Shown: positions 10,747 through 20,547 of the stretch, piece by piece
Layout of the letters: each line of letters opens with the position of its first letter
Position numbering within the stretch: the first letter of the stretch is position 1
Assembly: GCF_000011345.1 (NCBI RefSeq)
Contig: NC_004113.1
Span: forward strand, 868,001-932,000
DNA: 64,000 nt
From: Thermosynechococcus vestitus BP-1
GTDB taxonomy: Bacteria; Cyanobacteriota; Cyanobacteriia; Thermosynechococcales; Thermosynechococcaceae
Reading direction: 5' to 3'
Position numbers and translations under genes: made by a program
The notes under the pieces: model-generated
The model's database searches: none
What the model was told of the DNA's origin: nothing
What the model saw: the letters and a program-made list of their open reading frames with translations, nothing else

Positions 10747-11739
10747 CTAGGGGGTGGACTTAAAGGGACTGCGTTTTTTGCGTCCAGATTTTTTCTGTTT
10801 GGCTTTTTCGTAATCCAATTCTTTGAGTTTACGCAGAATTCGGGTGAAATAGTCCTGTAAATACTCCTCAAGGGTCAGGGTTGCGTTGGGATCGAGGTCA
10901 AAGGTGCGATAGACGTCCTCCATCGGGGCATTGAAAACTTGACCACTGGCAATCACTTCCGTAAAGGCCAGGCGATCGCTAATGTTCCATGTCCACTGAA
11001 ACCACTGGGTGGCCTGCCGTGCTGCTCGCAAGACGCCAATGGGCAAGCGGGTAATTTTTGCCTGCTGTCCTGAGAGGTTTTCACATAGCTGAATAATTTC
11101 ATCCGCTGTCCAAGCGCGGGTGCCCGCTAAGTCAAAGGTTTTGCCATAGGTGGCAGGCCGATCAATGGCCCGCACTGCAAATTTGGCCACATCCTGGGTA
11201 TCCATGTAGGCAATGGCGGTGGACTCTCCTAAAACCCAAATGGATTGATTTTCCAAAATCGGGATCGCATATTGGCCAATTAAGCCCTGAAAGAAGCCAC
11301 AGGGACGCAGAATCGTGTAGTTTAGCCCCGATTCGCGCAGGAAGTCCTCGGTACAGTGTTTGATTTGCATCAGCGGCACCTGGGGATAATCCTGCGCCCT
11401 CATAATTGAGAAAAAGATCAAGTGTTCAATATCAGCAGCCTGGGCAGCCTGAATCAGGTTGACTTTGCCTTGCCAGTCCACTGCTGCGATGGTTAGCGTA
11501 TCGGTGGGACGAGTGGCAGAGGCATCAATGACTACCGCGGCTTTGGCGTACTTCAGTGCCTCAAGAATACTGTCGGCGGCACAGAGGTTTCCCTGAAGAA
11601 TCGTGGCGCCCCACTCCCGCAGAAATGTGGCTTTGGCCGGACTGCGGACAAAACAATAGACGTGATGTCCTTCATCTAGGGCACGGCGGACAATTTGCCG
11701 CCCTAGGGTACCTGTACCGCCAACGATAAAAACGTTCAT
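10747..11739 (-). CDS. ycf39: Ycf39 / HCF244-type photosystem II assembly factor
   Basis: This is a 330-residue atypical short-chain dehydrogenase/NmrA-like protein. The N-terminus [21 protein letters not shown] is the NAD(P)-binding Rossmann motif. It matches the Ycf39 family along its length ([56 protein letters not shown]). Ycf39 forms a complex with high-light-inducible proteins that helps deliver chlorophyll to newly made D1 and assists D1 synthesis on the thylakoid. The C-terminal basic stretch ([12 protein letters not shown]) is a local addition. It is the first gene of the ycf39-nadK-ligA run. Confidence 0.93.
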   Translation of the reverse strand: MNVFIVGGTGTLGRQIVRRALDEGHHVYCFVRSPAKATFLREWGATILQGNLCAADSILEALKYAKAAVVIDASATRPTDTLTIAAVDWQGKVNLIQAAQAADIEHLIFFSIMRAQDYPQVPLMQIKHCTEDFLRESGLNYTILRPCGFFQGLIGQYAIPILENQSIWVLGESTAIAYMDTQDVAKFAVRAIDRPATYGKTFDLAGTRAWTADEIIQLCENLSGQQAKITRLPIGVLRAARQATQWFQWTWNISDRLAFTEVIASGQVFNAPMEDVYRTFDLDPNATLTLEEYLQDYFTRILRKLKELDYEKAKQKKSGRKKRSPFKSTP

Positions 11740-11844
11740 GAAAAACTCTAGTCATAAATCTTAACTTTTGTAATACTTTATCAGAATTCCCGACGGAGGC
11801 GATCGCCCTTGGGGATCATTGTCCCTTAGGCAAAGGAAGACGGA

Positions 11845-12381
11845 TTAAAGGGCAAAGTCTTCGCAGTGGAGCGTTTCCCATGTTTTGCGCCCCGTTACGG
11901 GATTGGTGCCACTGGCAACCTTGCAGAGTTTGCGTTGGGCGTCTTCCCGCAGTTCCACATCGGTAAAGTCAGCACCGGTGATAATGGCATCGTCAAAGTT
12001 GGTATTAAAGGCAAAGGCACCCTCAAGAATGGCATTGGTGAGGTTGGCCTTGGTCAGCCGTGCAGTGTCCAATGTGGCGTAGCGCAGATCAGCACCTTCG
12101 AGGTTAGCGGTTTCCAGGTTGGCACCAAAGAAGCTCACCCCCTGGAGATTGGTGTGGCTGAGGTTGCTATGGAAGAGATTCGCTTTTGTGAATTCCGACC
12201 CCCGCAGATCCCGTCCGGAAAAGTCCATGTTGATCAGGGCTTCTTTCGTATAATCTTCGGCGATCGCTCCTGGGGGTGTGAGCAAAATCCACAGGATGGC
12301 CAATAGCAGTGCTACCCACCAGCGCCAGTAACGGCTAATGGTGATTATAACAGCGGAGGATAACAGTAGCATAGGCAACAC
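11845..12381 (-). CDS. pentapeptide-repeat protein, exported or membrane anchored
   Basis: The 178-residue protein has a hydrophobic N-terminal segment (residues about 18-40, ending PPGAIAED), which looks like a signal peptide or anchor. About 13 pentapeptide repeats of the A(D/N)LXX type follow: [38 protein letters not shown] and so on. These form a right-handed quadrilateral beta helix. The tail has two cysteines ([16 protein letters not shown]). Thylakoid-lumen pentapeptide proteins of this size are known in cyanobacteria and plants; the exact role is unknown. It is divergent from aat, with 15 bases between starts. Confidence 0.85.
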   Translation of the reverse strand: MLPMLLLSSAVIITISRYWRWWVALLLAILWILLTPPGAIAEDYTKEALINMDFSGRDLRGSEFTKANLFHSNLSHTNLQGVSFFGANLETANLEGADLRYATLDTARLTKANLTNAILEGAFAFNTNFDDAIITGADFTDVELREDAQRKLCKVASGTNPVTGRKTWETLHCEDFAL

Positions 12382-12396
12382 TATATTCTAGGGGAA

Positions 12397-13011
12397 GTGT
12401 CTATTGTTCAGATTATCAGCATGGAGATTTCTCAGGCTGAGTGGGTACGCGATACCTTTATTGATCATCGCTATGCCCAAGGCTACTTTCTCATGGGGGC
12501 GGGCGATCGCCTAGAGTGGTACACCAGCCGCCAGCGAGCCCTAATTCCCTTGGATGAGCGGTTTCGCTATCCCGCCTCACTGCGACGGGTGCTCAATCAA
12601 AATCGCTTTCAAGTAGCCATTAACCGAGATTTTAGTGCTGTCGTGGAGGGGTGCGCCGATCGCCCGATGACCTGGATTACCCCCCGTCTCAAGGAAGTGT
12701 ACCATCTGCTTTACGCCACAGGTTGGGCGGTGAGTTTTGAAACGTGGCAGGGGGATGAACTCGCAGGGGGTATTCTCGGTATTGTTATTGGCGGTGCATT
12801 TATTGGTGAGTCTATGTTCTATCGCATTCCCAACGGCTCAAAAGTAGCGATGGTAAAACTGGTAGAACATCTGCGGCAGCGGGGCTTTTTACTGTTTGAT
12901 GCTCAACTGCAAAATCCTCATCTTGAGCGCTTTGGGGCATATGTTGTCAGCCCTCGCAAGTATCGTCAGTTATTGGCACAGGCCATTCGTAAGCCCTGTC
13001 AATTTCTCTAA
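12397..13011 (+). CDS. aat: leucyl/phenylalanyl-tRNA--protein transferase
   Basis: The enzyme transfers Leu or Phe from tRNA to the N-terminus of proteins with basic N-termini, marking them for ClpAP/ClpS degradation. The 204-residue protein keeps the family core: YFLMGAG near residue 25, [59 protein letters not shown]. The usual order is therefore intact, although the protein is shorter at the N-terminus than the E. coli enzyme. GTG 12397 is chosen because AGGGGA precedes it; ATG 12421 is an alternative. A CAGGTACCTG palindrome follows the stop at about 13022. Confidence 0.85.
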   Translation: MSIVQIISMEISQAEWVRDTFIDHRYAQGYFLMGAGDRLEWYTSRQRALIPLDERFRYPASLRRVLNQNRFQVAINRDFSAVVEGCADRPMTWITPRLKEVYHLLYATGWAVSFETWQGDELAGGILGIVIGGAFIGESMFYRIPNGSKVAMVKLVEHLRQRGFLLFDAQLQNPHLERFGAYVVSPRKYRQLLAQAIRKPCQFL

Positions 13012-13192
13012 TGTTTTAGGACAGGTACCTGCCCTATTTATCTATTAAAAAAATTAATCTATTCTTAAACCAAATTTAATTCTTGAAGTTAATTATTAAG
13101 TTGTTTATCAATCCACTCATTTTGGCAATTTTTATGAATGTTTTTGAGAAGAAAAGCTACACTGTTAGCCAAGAAGCATTCCTCTCAAAAAG

Positions 13193-14062
13193 ATGATCAC
13201 TCTACGCCGGCAAAAGCCCCTGCTTTTTTTGTTGCTTTCTCTGGTCAGCGGTTTGATTGTCAGCTTTGCTCCATCTCCTGTCCAGGCCTACGTGAATTTC
13301 CCAGCCTTGCCGGACACCTATGTCAATGATCTGGCCCAGGTGTTAGATGACTCCCAGCGAGAGCAGGTGCGTTCGCAACTTCAGGCCTTTCATCAACGCA
13401 CCAATCAACAGGTACTGCTAGTCACTATTAATTCCTATCAGGACCACAGCAACGAACACGCCAGTTTTGAGGCGTTTGCTAGGGATTTGTTTAATCATCG
13501 AGGGGTGGGGAGCCGTTGGCGCAACGATGGTGTGATGCTGCTAGTGGCTCCGGGCAATCGCAAGGTGCGCATTCAATTGGGCAGTGCCTACGGCAGCGGT
13601 TGGAACTCCCGTATGCAAGCAGTGATTGACAACAACATGTTGCCGGATTTTCGTCGTGGCCAACTGGGGCAGGGGATCATCAAAGGTGTGGGCGCCTTAC
13701 TCAATACATTGCAGACCGGCGAGCTAACAAACTCCGGTAGCAGTGTTCCGGCAACTGGCCTGTTCAGTTTTCTGAGCTCTTTTGTTGTCTTTCCGGGGCT
13801 GTTTATTGGAATTTTCTTTATTGGAATTTTCTTCTTGCTTATTACCATCTTAGGCTTAAGGCTTGCGGCCAAGATTGCCCCGTCCAACTTTGTGCAATCC
13901 GGCGATCGCTCTCGCGCCTCCCACAGCAATGATGACGATGATCGCTACTACAGTGACACCAGCGATGACACTTACTCCAGCTATAGTGATAGTGATAGTT
14001 TCTCGAGTAGTAGCGATGAAGGTGGGCAGTCCTCTGGCGGTGGTGCCGAGGGCAGCTGGTAA
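13193..14062 (+). CDS. TPM-domain (YgcG/Psb32-related) membrane protein
   Basis: The protein has 289 residues. A signal peptide or anchor (residues 9-32, ending PVQAYVNFP) precedes the TPM domain: YVNDLAQVLDDSQREQVRSQL, QVLLVTINS, NDGVMLLVAPGNRKVRIQLGS and MLPDFRRGQLGQGIIKGV. A second hydrophobic stretch lies near residues 195-225. The end is Ser/Asp-rich and finishes GGGAEGSW, the usual ending of this family. TPM proteins include Psb32/TLP18.3, an acid phosphatase-like factor in photosystem II repair; the version with a C-terminal membrane helix and GGG tail is the broader YgcG type of unknown function. The upstream 180 bases are AT-rich and probably hold its promoter. Confidence 0.83.
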   Translation: MITLRRQKPLLFLLLSLVSGLIVSFAPSPVQAYVNFPALPDTYVNDLAQVLDDSQREQVRSQLQAFHQRTNQQVLLVTINSYQDHSNEHASFEAFARDLFNHRGVGSRWRNDGVMLLVAPGNRKVRIQLGSAYGSGWNSRMQAVIDNNMLPDFRRGQLGQGIIKGVGALLNTLQTGELTNSGSSVPATGLFSFLSSFVVFPGLFIGIFFIGIFFLLITILGLRLAAKIAPSNFVQSGDRSRASHSNDDDDRYYSDTSDDTYSSYSDSDSFSSSSDEGGQSSGGGAEGSW

Positions 14063-14136
14063 ACTGATTGCCCCCTACTAGAAATGGCGATCAAGGTGCT
14101 AAAATAGCGTCGTTCCGTAGCACATGAGACACTCTC

Positions 14137-14655
14137 TTGACGCAGGCGACAAATCTCCCGGGTCTTGATTCCCCCCAAATTGATGAGTTTTTGCAGGAAT
14201 TAGCGACCATCCAAGACTCTGGTCCTAAACGGATTGCGCTCCTTGGCTCGCGTCATGTCCCCATTACCCATCAGCACCTTATTGAAATGATGAGCTATGC
14301 CCTGGTGCTAGCTGGAAACCGCCTGATAACCTCAGGTGCCCTTGGAACCAATGCGGCGGCCATTCGGGGGGCAATGCGGGCAGACCCCAATTTGTTGACG
14401 GTGATCTTGCCCCAGAGTTTAGAGCGCCAGCCTCGGGAATCCCGCCAACAGCTGGATAAGGTAATGCACTTGGTGGAGAAACCCGAAAATGATCATCTCC
14501 CCCTTGCAGAAGCCAGCTCCCTCTGCAATCAGGAGATTATTGCCCGCTGTCAGCAACTGATTTGCTTTGCTTTCCACGATAGCCACACGCTACTGCAAAC
14601 CTGTGAACTAGCGGAAGAGCAGCACAAGGTGGTCACGCTCTTTTACTTTGATTAA
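14137..14655 (+). CDS. conserved Rossmann-like protein (DprA/LOG-type)
   Basis: This 172-residue cyanobacterial protein has KRIALLGSRHVPITHQHLIEMM and LAGNRLITSGALGTNAAAIRGAM, which resemble the nucleotide-binding loops of the DprA/LOG superfamily. It is far shorter than full DprA, and I see no reason to assign recombination function beyond that fold; database names such as DNA recombination-mediator protein are likely transferred. The TTG start is forced: an in-frame TGA lies at 14125 and the next internal Met is past residue 45. A probable -10 element (TAAAAT) lies near 14100. Confidence 0.7.
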   Translation: MTQATNLPGLDSPQIDEFLQELATIQDSGPKRIALLGSRHVPITHQHLIEMMSYALVLAGNRLITSGALGTNAAAIRGAMRADPNLLTVILPQSLERQPRESRQQLDKVMHLVEKPENDHLPLAEASSLCNQEIIARCQQLICFAFHDSHTLLQTCELAEEQHKVVTLFYFD

Positions 14656-14741
14656 CTGAGATGAATTGGGGACGGTTTTCCCCACCTAGGGCAATTGAGT
14701 CCCTATGCCAGAATAGGAGCAGGATTCAAGGTTGATAGTCG

Positions 14742-15002
14742 ATGAGCGGCTTCTACAACTGGTATCGAAAGCTATTGCGGCACCCGAAGTATCGCTGGTT
14801 CATTATTGCCGCGAGCTTGATCTATTTGCTGAGTCCTCTGGATATTTTCCCCGATCTAGTGCCGATCGTTGGCCAGCTGGATGACGTCACGGTGATGGTC
14901 ATCCTTGCCAGTGAGCTCGTGCAATTGCTGGTGGAGCGGATGAAAAGCCGGCGATCGCCCAACCTTACCACGACAGTAGATGTGGAAGCAGAACAAGTTT
15001 AA
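14742..15002 (+). CDS. YkvA-type DUF1232 membrane protein
   Basis: This 86-residue protein matches the DUF1232 pattern: YRWFIIAASLIYLLSPLDIFPD followed by PIVGQLDDVTVMVILASELVQLL. The SPLDxxPD...G.DD motif is diagnostic. It has one or two membrane segments and an acidic tail. The function of the family is not known. It is convergent with the small membrane protein gene at 15006 with three bases between stops. Confidence 0.85.
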   Translation: MSGFYNWYRKLLRHPKYRWFIIAASLIYLLSPLDIFPDLVPIVGQLDDVTVMVILASELVQLLVERMKSRRSPNLTTTVDVEAEQV

Positions 15003-15005
15003 GGA

Positions 15006-15275
15006 TTAATCCCGCGATCGCCAGTCACTGCCGACAGAGCGCAGCAGCCAGCGGTTTTGCACATAGCTGAGGAGACCGCTCATCAGTGTGGCTGCCATCA
15101 AAAGACCAATAGCGGGCATAAAGAGGGGTTCCCAGAGGCGAATCCACAGATTAAAGCCCAGGGGTAGATTCAAGGAGCGGCCAACAAGGGCAGCCACAAA
15201 CCAGCCAAAACTGGCAAGGACAAAAAAGGTATCTGCGACTAAGAGCCAATGGATCACGTCCCGCAGCCGTGCCAT
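15006..15275 (-). CDS. small hydrophobic membrane protein
   Basis: The 89-residue protein has two hydrophobic segments (about residues 7-30 and 48-72), separated by NLPLGFNLWIRLWEP. Its ATG follows two bases after the stop of the TPR gene, so the two are translationally coupled. A longer reading from 15323 would overlap that gene and is not needed. I do not recognise a family; similar short proteins are common next to TPR genes in cyanobacteria, as far as I recall. Membrane location is the only supported statement. Confidence 0.65.
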   Translation of the reverse strand: MARLRDVIHWLLVADTFFVLASFGWFVAALVGRSLNLPLGFNLWIRLWEPLFMPAIGLLMAATLMSGLLSYVQNRWLLRSVGSDWRSRD

Positions 15276-15277
15276 GA

Positions 15278-15715
15278 TTACCCCCCCAGTACCCATTGTT
15301 TGACGCGGGCAAGGCTCTCCCAATCGGGTTTACGCCTCAGGCCGTCGGCAAAGTTATCGATGACCTCTTGGCGCAGCTCGGCCACAGCGGCAACAACGGT
15401 TTGCGCCAATTCAATGTGGGGACGAACGCCCTTTTGTCCGGTTTCTAGCATGGCCACCGCAAGGTTAATGCGCGCTTGGGGGTCTTCAGGGTTGAGCTTG
15501 ACTGCTTTTTGGGCAGCCTTTAGGGCAGATTGGGGCTTGTCCTCCAGAAGGTAAAGCCATGCCAAGCAGGTCCAAGCGGAGCTACTTTTTTGAGCACGCT
15601 GGCAAATCTCTTTGAAAGTAGGAATTAACTCTGAGGCAGGCGCTCCCTCTTTGTAGCGGGCGATCGCCGCCTCAAATTGACGTTCAACGTCACTTACAGA
15701 CTGAGATGGGGTCAA
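15278..15715 (-). CDS. TPR-type protein
   Basis: This 145-residue, mainly helical protein contains a recognisable tetratricopeptide repeat: SSAWTCLAWLYLLEDKPQSALKAAQKAVKLNPEDPQARINLA. It is probably a small scaffold. TTG 15715 is used because GGAG precedes it at suitable distance and no ATG is available nearby. It sits 12 bases downstream of the IscA/SufA-type gene and two bases before the small membrane protein gene, forming a three-gene run on the reverse strand. The partners are unknown. Confidence 0.75.
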   Translation of the reverse strand: MTPSQSVSDVERQFEAAIARYKEGAPASELIPTFKEICQRAQKSSSAWTCLAWLYLLEDKPQSALKAAQKAVKLNPEDPQARINLAVAMLETGQKGVRPHIELAQTVVAAVAELRQEVIDNFADGLRRKPDWESLARVKQWVLGG

Positions 15716-15727
15716 GGGCAGGACTCC

Positions 15728-16081
15728 TTAGGCAGAAAATGAGGTACCACAGCCACAGGTTTGGGTAGCATTGGGATTCGTAAACTTAAAGCCGCCACCA
15801 ATCAGGGCGTTGCTGTAGTCCAGAACCAAGCCATAAATGTAGAGCATACTCTTGGGATCGGAGACCACCTTGAAGCCGTCATAGTCAAAGACTTCATCAT
15901 CGGGACGGATATTAGCGGGGTCTTCAAAGTCCATGGTGTAGGACATCCCTGCACAGCCACCCCCCTTGACGCCCACCCGCAAACACAGGTCTTTGCCGTG
16001 CTTATCGCGGAGCTCGAGCAAATGCTTGAGGGCAGCTTCGGTCATCATGATTCCCTTGGCGGGTTGTGTGGCCTGGGTCAT
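15728..16081 (-). CDS. A-type iron-sulfur carrier (IscA/SufA family)
   Basis: The 117-residue A-type carrier has the three conserved cysteines, Cys43 in KGGGCAGMSY and Cys109/Cys111 in TCGCGTSF, which hold or transfer an iron-sulfur cluster or iron. It functions in the cytoplasm in maturation of iron-sulfur proteins, with the SUF system in cyanobacteria. ATG 16081 is preferred over the adjacent GTG 16084 because AGGAG then has six bases of spacing. The family has several subgroups, so I leave the gene symbol open. Confidence 0.9.
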   Translation of the reverse strand: MTQATQPAKGIMMTEAALKHLLELRDKHGKDLCLRVGVKGGGCAGMSYTMDFEDPANIRPDDEVFDYDGFKVVSDPKSMLYIYGLVLDYSNALIGGGFKFTNPNATQTCGCGTSFSA

Positions 16082-16121
16082 CACCCACTCCTAAAAGACT
16101 CCAAACTTTATCGTAGCAAGT

Positions 16122-17558
16122 TCAGCGGTGGGTCACCATCTCGTGGGCACGCTTGAAAGCTTCGTCAAGGACCTCCGAGAGGGTGGGATGGGTGTGGACA
16201 TTGAAGGCCAAGTGGCTCACCGTCTGGCGATCGCGAATGGCATTAGCCGCCTCTTGAATTAAATCCGCAGCATGGAGACCAAAGATATGCGCCCCCAATA
16301 GCTCGCCGGTATCAGCGCGGAAGATCACCTTGGCTAGGCCATCGGTTTCCGTTTCCGCCAATGCCTTGGAGTTGCCCTTAAAGTAGGTGCGTGCCACCTG
16401 CACCTCAAAGCCTTCTTTTTCCCCTAGCTCCCGGGCTTGGGGTTCCGTCAGGCCGACAAAGCTCATTTCTGGGTGAGTAAAGGCCGCCGCAGGAATACTG
16501 CGATAGTCCACTTGGCGAGGCCGTCCGACAATGGTTTCAACAACGGCAATCCCCTGCGCCGAAGCGGCATGGGCCAGCATCATTTTCCCTGTGGCATCGC
16601 CGATCGCCCACAAATGGGGAACGGGTTTCCCTTTTTTTGTTACCGCCAAATACTCATTGACGGGGATAAAGCCACGCTTATCGGTGCTCACACCTACACT
16701 CTCTAGGCCAATGTCTTGGGTAGCGGGAATGCGACCGGTGGCCACAAGGCAGGCATCCACTTCGAGAACATCAACCACTTCTTGGGTTTTCCCATCTGCG
16801 AGTTCAATGACCACCGGGCTACCGGGGATGACGCGCTTGGCGAGGGTGCCGCTGTAGGTTTCAATATCGCGCCCAGCAATCAAGATCCGCTGTGCCTGTT
16901 TAGCAATATCTGGATCAAAGGTGGGCATCAGTTGATCCAGGGCCTCAATCATTGTCACTTCACTGCCGAGGGCCGTGTAAATATCGGCAAATTCTAGACC
17001 AATGTAGCCGCTGCCAATAATGGCCACCCACTGCGGCAACCAATCCAGCTTAATGGCATCGTCACTGGTATAAACCGTCTTGCCATCCACTTCAATACCG
17101 GGGGGCACCCAAGGCACTGACCCCGTCGCAATGATGATGTCCTTGGCCGTAATGATTTTTTCCCCCGTGGGGGTGGTGATGCTCACTTTTTGGGAACCCG
17201 CTATTTTCCCTCGGCCAATGAGGATATCCACACCGAGGCGCTTGAGACTGTTGGTGAGATCACTGCGGATCTTTTGAACTAAGTTGGCGGCATGGGCAGC
17301 AACGCCGGCGCGATCCACATTCACCTGCCCCAGTTGAATCCCCAAGGCTTGCCAGTGGCTGGCTTGGCGAAGTTCCCGTACCCGTCCGGCTGCCGCCAGG
17401 AGTGCCTTTGAGGGAATGCAGCCGCGGTTGACGCAGGTGCCCCCCATCTCTGCCGCTTCCACTATCGCTGTTTTTAGGCCAACACTGACGGCATGGAGGG
17501 CAGCCCCATGCCCCCCGACACCAGCACCAATAATGACGAGATCGTAGTCAAAGCTCAA
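16122..17558 (-). CDS. lpdA: dihydrolipoyl dehydrogenase
   Basis: This 478-residue FAD enzyme is the E3 component of pyruvate dehydrogenase and of the glycine cleavage system. It shows the FAD-binding [13 protein letters not shown], the redox disulfide motif [16 protein letters not shown], the NAD-binding [17 protein letters not shown], and the C-terminal His-Glu pair in [17 protein letters not shown] 17558 is the start, with GGGGAG upstream. The length and motifs are normal. The gene is 40 bases upstream of the IscA-type gene on the same strand, and cotranscription is possible. Confidence 0.93.
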   Translation of the reverse strand: MSFDYDLVIIGAGVGGHGAALHAVSVGLKTAIVEAAEMGGTCVNRGCIPSKALLAAAGRVRELRQASHWQALGIQLGQVNVDRAGVAAHAANLVQKIRSDLTNSLKRLGVDILIGRGKIAGSQKVSITTPTGEKIITAKDIIIATGSVPWVPPGIEVDGKTVYTSDDAIKLDWLPQWVAIIGSGYIGLEFADIYTALGSEVTMIEALDQLMPTFDPDIAKQAQRILIAGRDIETYSGTLAKRVIPGSPVVIELADGKTQEVVDVLEVDACLVATGRIPATQDIGLESVGVSTDKRGFIPVNEYLAVTKKGKPVPHLWAIGDATGKMMLAHAASAQGIAVVETIVGRPRQVDYRSIPAAAFTHPEMSFVGLTEPQARELGEKEGFEVQVARTYFKGNSKALAETETDGLAKVIFRADTGELLGAHIFGLHAADLIQEAANAIRDRQTVSHLAFNVHTHPTLSEVLDEAFKRAHEMVTHR

Positions 17559-17616
17559 GGACGCTTCTCCCCAACTGCATTCCCTTAGCTTATCAAAGGG
17601 CGTCCCCCCTGAGAAC

Positions 17617-18579
17617 TTAGGCCTTTTGGCTATAGGCAGTTAGGGGCTCTTTGATCCAGCGAATGTAGAGATGTTTGAATGTGGATTTGAGGACGCGGGG
17701 GGCGCCAAAGTCAATGGGCATCATTTGCTGCGGCAGTTGCCAATCGCGAATTGTTAGTTCATGGGGCTGTGCCAAGGGGAACTCAATCTCACTCAGCTCA
17801 TAGTTGTAGCCGAGGGCGGTGGCAGCGCGTTGGGTGGGAATGCGCTCAGGGTCAACATTCAAGATAGCCACAAAGGCGCGATCGAGGGCAAAAACATCGC
17901 GACTGGCACCCAAAACATGCAGGGGTCGCGGCGTGCCACCACTGGGGCCGTTGCCTTCATGGCCAATAATGCCATCCATAATTGTGAGGTCGGGGGCGAT
18001 CGCCCGTGCGGTTTCCACAAGCATGCGGCCAAAGCGATCGGCATCCTTACCTGCTTCCATGTGCCACCATGCCTTCATTTTGCCGGGGACACAGCCAAAG
18101 AGATTCTTCACCCCGAGGGTGAGGGTCAGTTGCACGTGGGATTTGACTTTGGGGAGGTTAATGACCACATCGGCGGCCATTGCTTCTTTACTCAGGCGCA
18201 GGTGGGCAAATTCGGGATTATCTGTGGCATAGCGATCGCCATGGAATTCAATGACGGGTAAATTTAATGCCTGAATATAGGGCAGGTATCCATTGCTGCG
18301 GGCAACCCCCAATGCGGAGCCAAAGGCAGGTCCATCCCCAAGAAAGGGTTTGCCACCGGCGGCTTGTACCATTTTGGCAACGCAATAGACCAGTTCAGGA
18401 CGGGTCACGCATTCCTGCTTTGGCCGTGCCCCCGTGAGTAAATTGGGCTTGAGGAGCACGCGATCGCCCGGTTTAACAATTGCCGCCATTCCCCCCAAGG
18501 GCGCCAGGAGTTCTTCAAGAGAGCCACTGAGAGGGTCAAGGTCATAGGAGGTTGCCCGCAGTAAGCTTACACTTGGCAT
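17617..18579 (-). CDS. DUF362-domain protein
   Basis: The 320-residue protein has the DUF362 core: [73 protein letters not shown] and [15 protein letters not shown]. The family is often linked to iron-sulfur proteins, but this copy lacks the ferredoxin-like cluster motif that some members carry; its function is unknown. ATG 18579 is preferred over the upstream ATG because GAGGA precedes it. It lies about 60 bases upstream of lpdA. Confidence 0.8.
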   Translation of the reverse strand: MPSVSLLRATSYDLDPLSGSLEELLAPLGGMAAIVKPGDRVLLKPNLLTGARPKQECVTRPELVYCVAKMVQAAGGKPFLGDGPAFGSALGVARSNGYLPYIQALNLPVIEFHGDRYATDNPEFAHLRLSKEAMAADVVINLPKVKSHVQLTLTLGVKNLFGCVPGKMKAWWHMEAGKDADRFGRMLVETARAIAPDLTIMDGIIGHEGNGPSGGTPRPLHVLGASRDVFALDRAFVAILNVDPERIPTQRAATALGYNYELSEIEFPLAQPHELTIRDWQLPQQMMPIDFGAPRVLKSTFKHLYIRWIKEPLTAYSQKA

Positions 18580-18723
18580 TAGAGGTTCCTCATTGCTTGG
18601 CAGTCTTTCCCCACAGTGTGCCACAAAGCATTATAGAGCGACATCCTCTAGCCACCTCCCTGATCCACCTCAATTCACAGGTGAAAATAAAAAAATAGCC
18701 AAAAAATACCCTAAGGAGAATTG

Positions 18724-19128
18724 ATGCCCCCCAGGGAGCGATCGCAAATGTCCCAAGGCCCTGAGTCAGAATTTCGGCAGCAGGTGGAGCGCCTGCATCG
18801 CTTTACTGTTGTCATGCGCTGGAGTGTGGTGCTCTTTCTTTGGCTGACTGTCGGCATCTGGAGTCTTTGGGGCTTCCGTTATGAAATTAGCCTCATGGGT
18901 GAGCATTTTACGTGGGCAGCGTTGCGCTATGGCATTCTTTTCAATCGGCTGCCGGCGATCGGTTTGGCGCTGTGTATTGCCATGACCCTGAGCGTTCTGT
19001 ACTGGCAGACCCGCAACATTTTCTGGGGGAGATCCCCGCGGTGGCAGCAACGTCTCGAAAAACAAGTCCTGCGCATTCGTCAGCAGGGGCAAGGTCATCC
19101 CCTATGGCATTGGGTGTGTCGGCAGTAG
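18724..19128 (+). CDS. conserved membrane protein, two to three helices
   Basis: The 134-residue protein has hydrophobic segments at about residues 32-52 and 75-98 and a basic, Arg/Gln-rich tail. AAGGAG at 18713 is placed well for ATG 18724. I recognise no domain; the arrangement is like small cyanobacterial conserved proteins. Its last 27 bases overlap the 3' end of the convergent site-2 protease gene, so both stops lie within each other's coding region. Confidence 0.65.
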   Translation: MPPRERSQMSQGPESEFRQQVERLHRFTVVMRWSVVLFLWLTVGIWSLWGFRYEISLMGEHFTWAALRYGILFNRLPAIGLALCIAMTLSVLYWQTRNIFWGRSPRWQQRLEKQVLRIRQQGQGHPLWHWVCRQ

Positions 19129-20547
19129 CAGCGCTGCAAGGGGCCCCGGCACCGGGAAAATAATTAGCAATAGCAACACCAGCGCCATCAGGCCAAGGGC
19201 ATCGCGCCAGTTATCCAATTCACTGACATCATTGAGGGCAGGTTCATCAAAAGCGGGCATAAAGAACAAGATCAGTGCCCAAACAAAAAGCCACGGTTGA
19301 ATAAAGGAGAGAATCAGCACTAGTAAACGGCTGACTTGGCCAATGACTGCCCCCGTCCGATGACCGTACATCCCATGGACAATGTGACCCCCATCCAATT
19401 GACCCACAGGCATCAGGTTCAAAGCTGTCACTACCAAACCTAGCACCCCCGCCACTGCCATCGGATGGAGGTGTAGCGCACTGTTACTCTTGAGGGCAGT
19501 GCCAAAAATGGCTTTGGCAATCAGGGTAAAAAGAATCGAAATACGGGGACTAAACAGGTGGGGATTCAGGGGCTGTCCCGAAGCATTGACTGGCAGTTGC
19601 ACCACCTCGGACTGCTGTAACCCCCAAACTAGAATTGGTAGCGTCACGATCAACCCAGCAATAGGACCCGCAATACTAATGTCAAAGAGGGCACGGCGAT
19701 GGGGAACTGGCGATCGCATCTGGATAAAGGCCCCCAGTGTGCCCATGGCAAAGGGCAGGGGAATAAAGTAGGGCAGCGTTGCCTTCACACCGTAATACCA
19801 TGCAGTAGCAAAGTGTCCCAGTTCATGGATGCCCAAAATCAACAGCAGACTGACGCTGTAGGGCAACCCCTGCCAGAGCAAACTGGGATTGAGCCGCAGT
19901 TCCGCCGCCGTTAGATCAGGCGCCACAAGTGCCAAGCCAGCAACGGTGGTTGTGAAAAAAGTTAAGGTCAAAAGGCCAAGGCTGAGACCAGGACGAAAAA
20001 GCTGTTGGGGCTGGGGCAGACGATCGCGGGGAATCAGGGCAAAAAAAGGCTTATTCCTCAAACCCATTTGAAACATAACCAGAAAGCGATCGCCAAAGCG
20101 TTGGGCAATATTGCGCTCCACTGTTTCATAGACTTGGTTGGCATCACCGCGCAGTTGCCCACGGCAGATCACCGCCTGTGGACGATACTCAATTTGCTGC
20201 AGGTAGTACATTCCCCAGGGGAAACAGCTCTGCAATTGCGTTTCTTCCTCCTGATTGAGGAGCTTGCCATTGTCCGTCAGTGGGGGTGGCGGCGGAGCCG
20301 GTAAGGAGGACTGGCCTCGGCGCAAGAGCACAAGGTAGAGCACCGAACTGCTGACAAAGATCAGGATCAGCCATCCCGAAGGCACAGGTGTATTCCCCAA
20401 CAGCAGCAGCCAACCCGCAATAAAAAAGGCTGGCAACATCAGCACTAGCCACAGGAGCCACCAAGGGGTTTGACTGACACGGGCAGCACTCTGGCGGACA
20501 ATAAAGACCAAGATTAAACCCAATACAATAAGGGAAATCCATGTCAT
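19102..20547 (-). CDS. site-2 protease family (M50) metalloprotease, EGY-like
   Basis: This 481-residue intramembrane zinc protease has HELGH at His241-His245 and the second motif NLMPVGQLDGGH near residue 390, which provides the Asp ligand. About eight hydrophobic segments are visible. The N-terminus has two membrane segments followed by a Pro-rich loop (LPAPPPPPL) and a soluble domain (residues about 95-175) before the catalytic core. The architecture and the PYFIPLPFAMGTLGAFIQMRSPVPHRRALFDI region match plant and cyanobacterial EGY-type S2P proteins. Substrates are probably membrane-anchored regulators; none is identified here. Its ATG overlaps the divergent MBL gene start by two bases. 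Confidence 0.9.
   Translation of the reverse strand: MTWISLIVLGLILVFIVRQSAARVSQTPWWLLWLVLMLPAFFIAGWLLLLGNTPVPSGWLILIFVSSSVLYLVLLRRGQSSLPAPPPPPLTDNGKLLNQEEETQLQSCFPWGMYYLQQIEYRPQAVICRGQLRGDANQVYETVERNIAQRFGDRFLVMFQMGLRNKPFFALIPRDRLPQPQQLFRPGLSLGLLTLTFFTTTVAGLALVAPDLTAAELRLNPSLLWQGLPYSVSLLLILGIHELGHFATAWYYGVKATLPYFIPLPFAMGTLGAFIQMRSPVPHRRALFDISIAGPIAGLIVTLPILVWGLQQSEVVQLPVNASGQPLNPHLFSPRISILFTLIAKAIFGTALKSNSALHLHPMAVAGVLGLVVTALNLMPVGQLDGGHIVHGMYGHRTGAVIGQVSRLLVLILSFIQPWLFVWALILFFMPAFDEPALNDVSELDNWRDALGLMALVLLLLIIFPVPGPLAALLLPTHPMP

Noticed and set aside
14656-14741. Hairpin GGGGA/TCCCC as terminator
   Set aside because: No T-run follows; the stem is short. More likely incidental.
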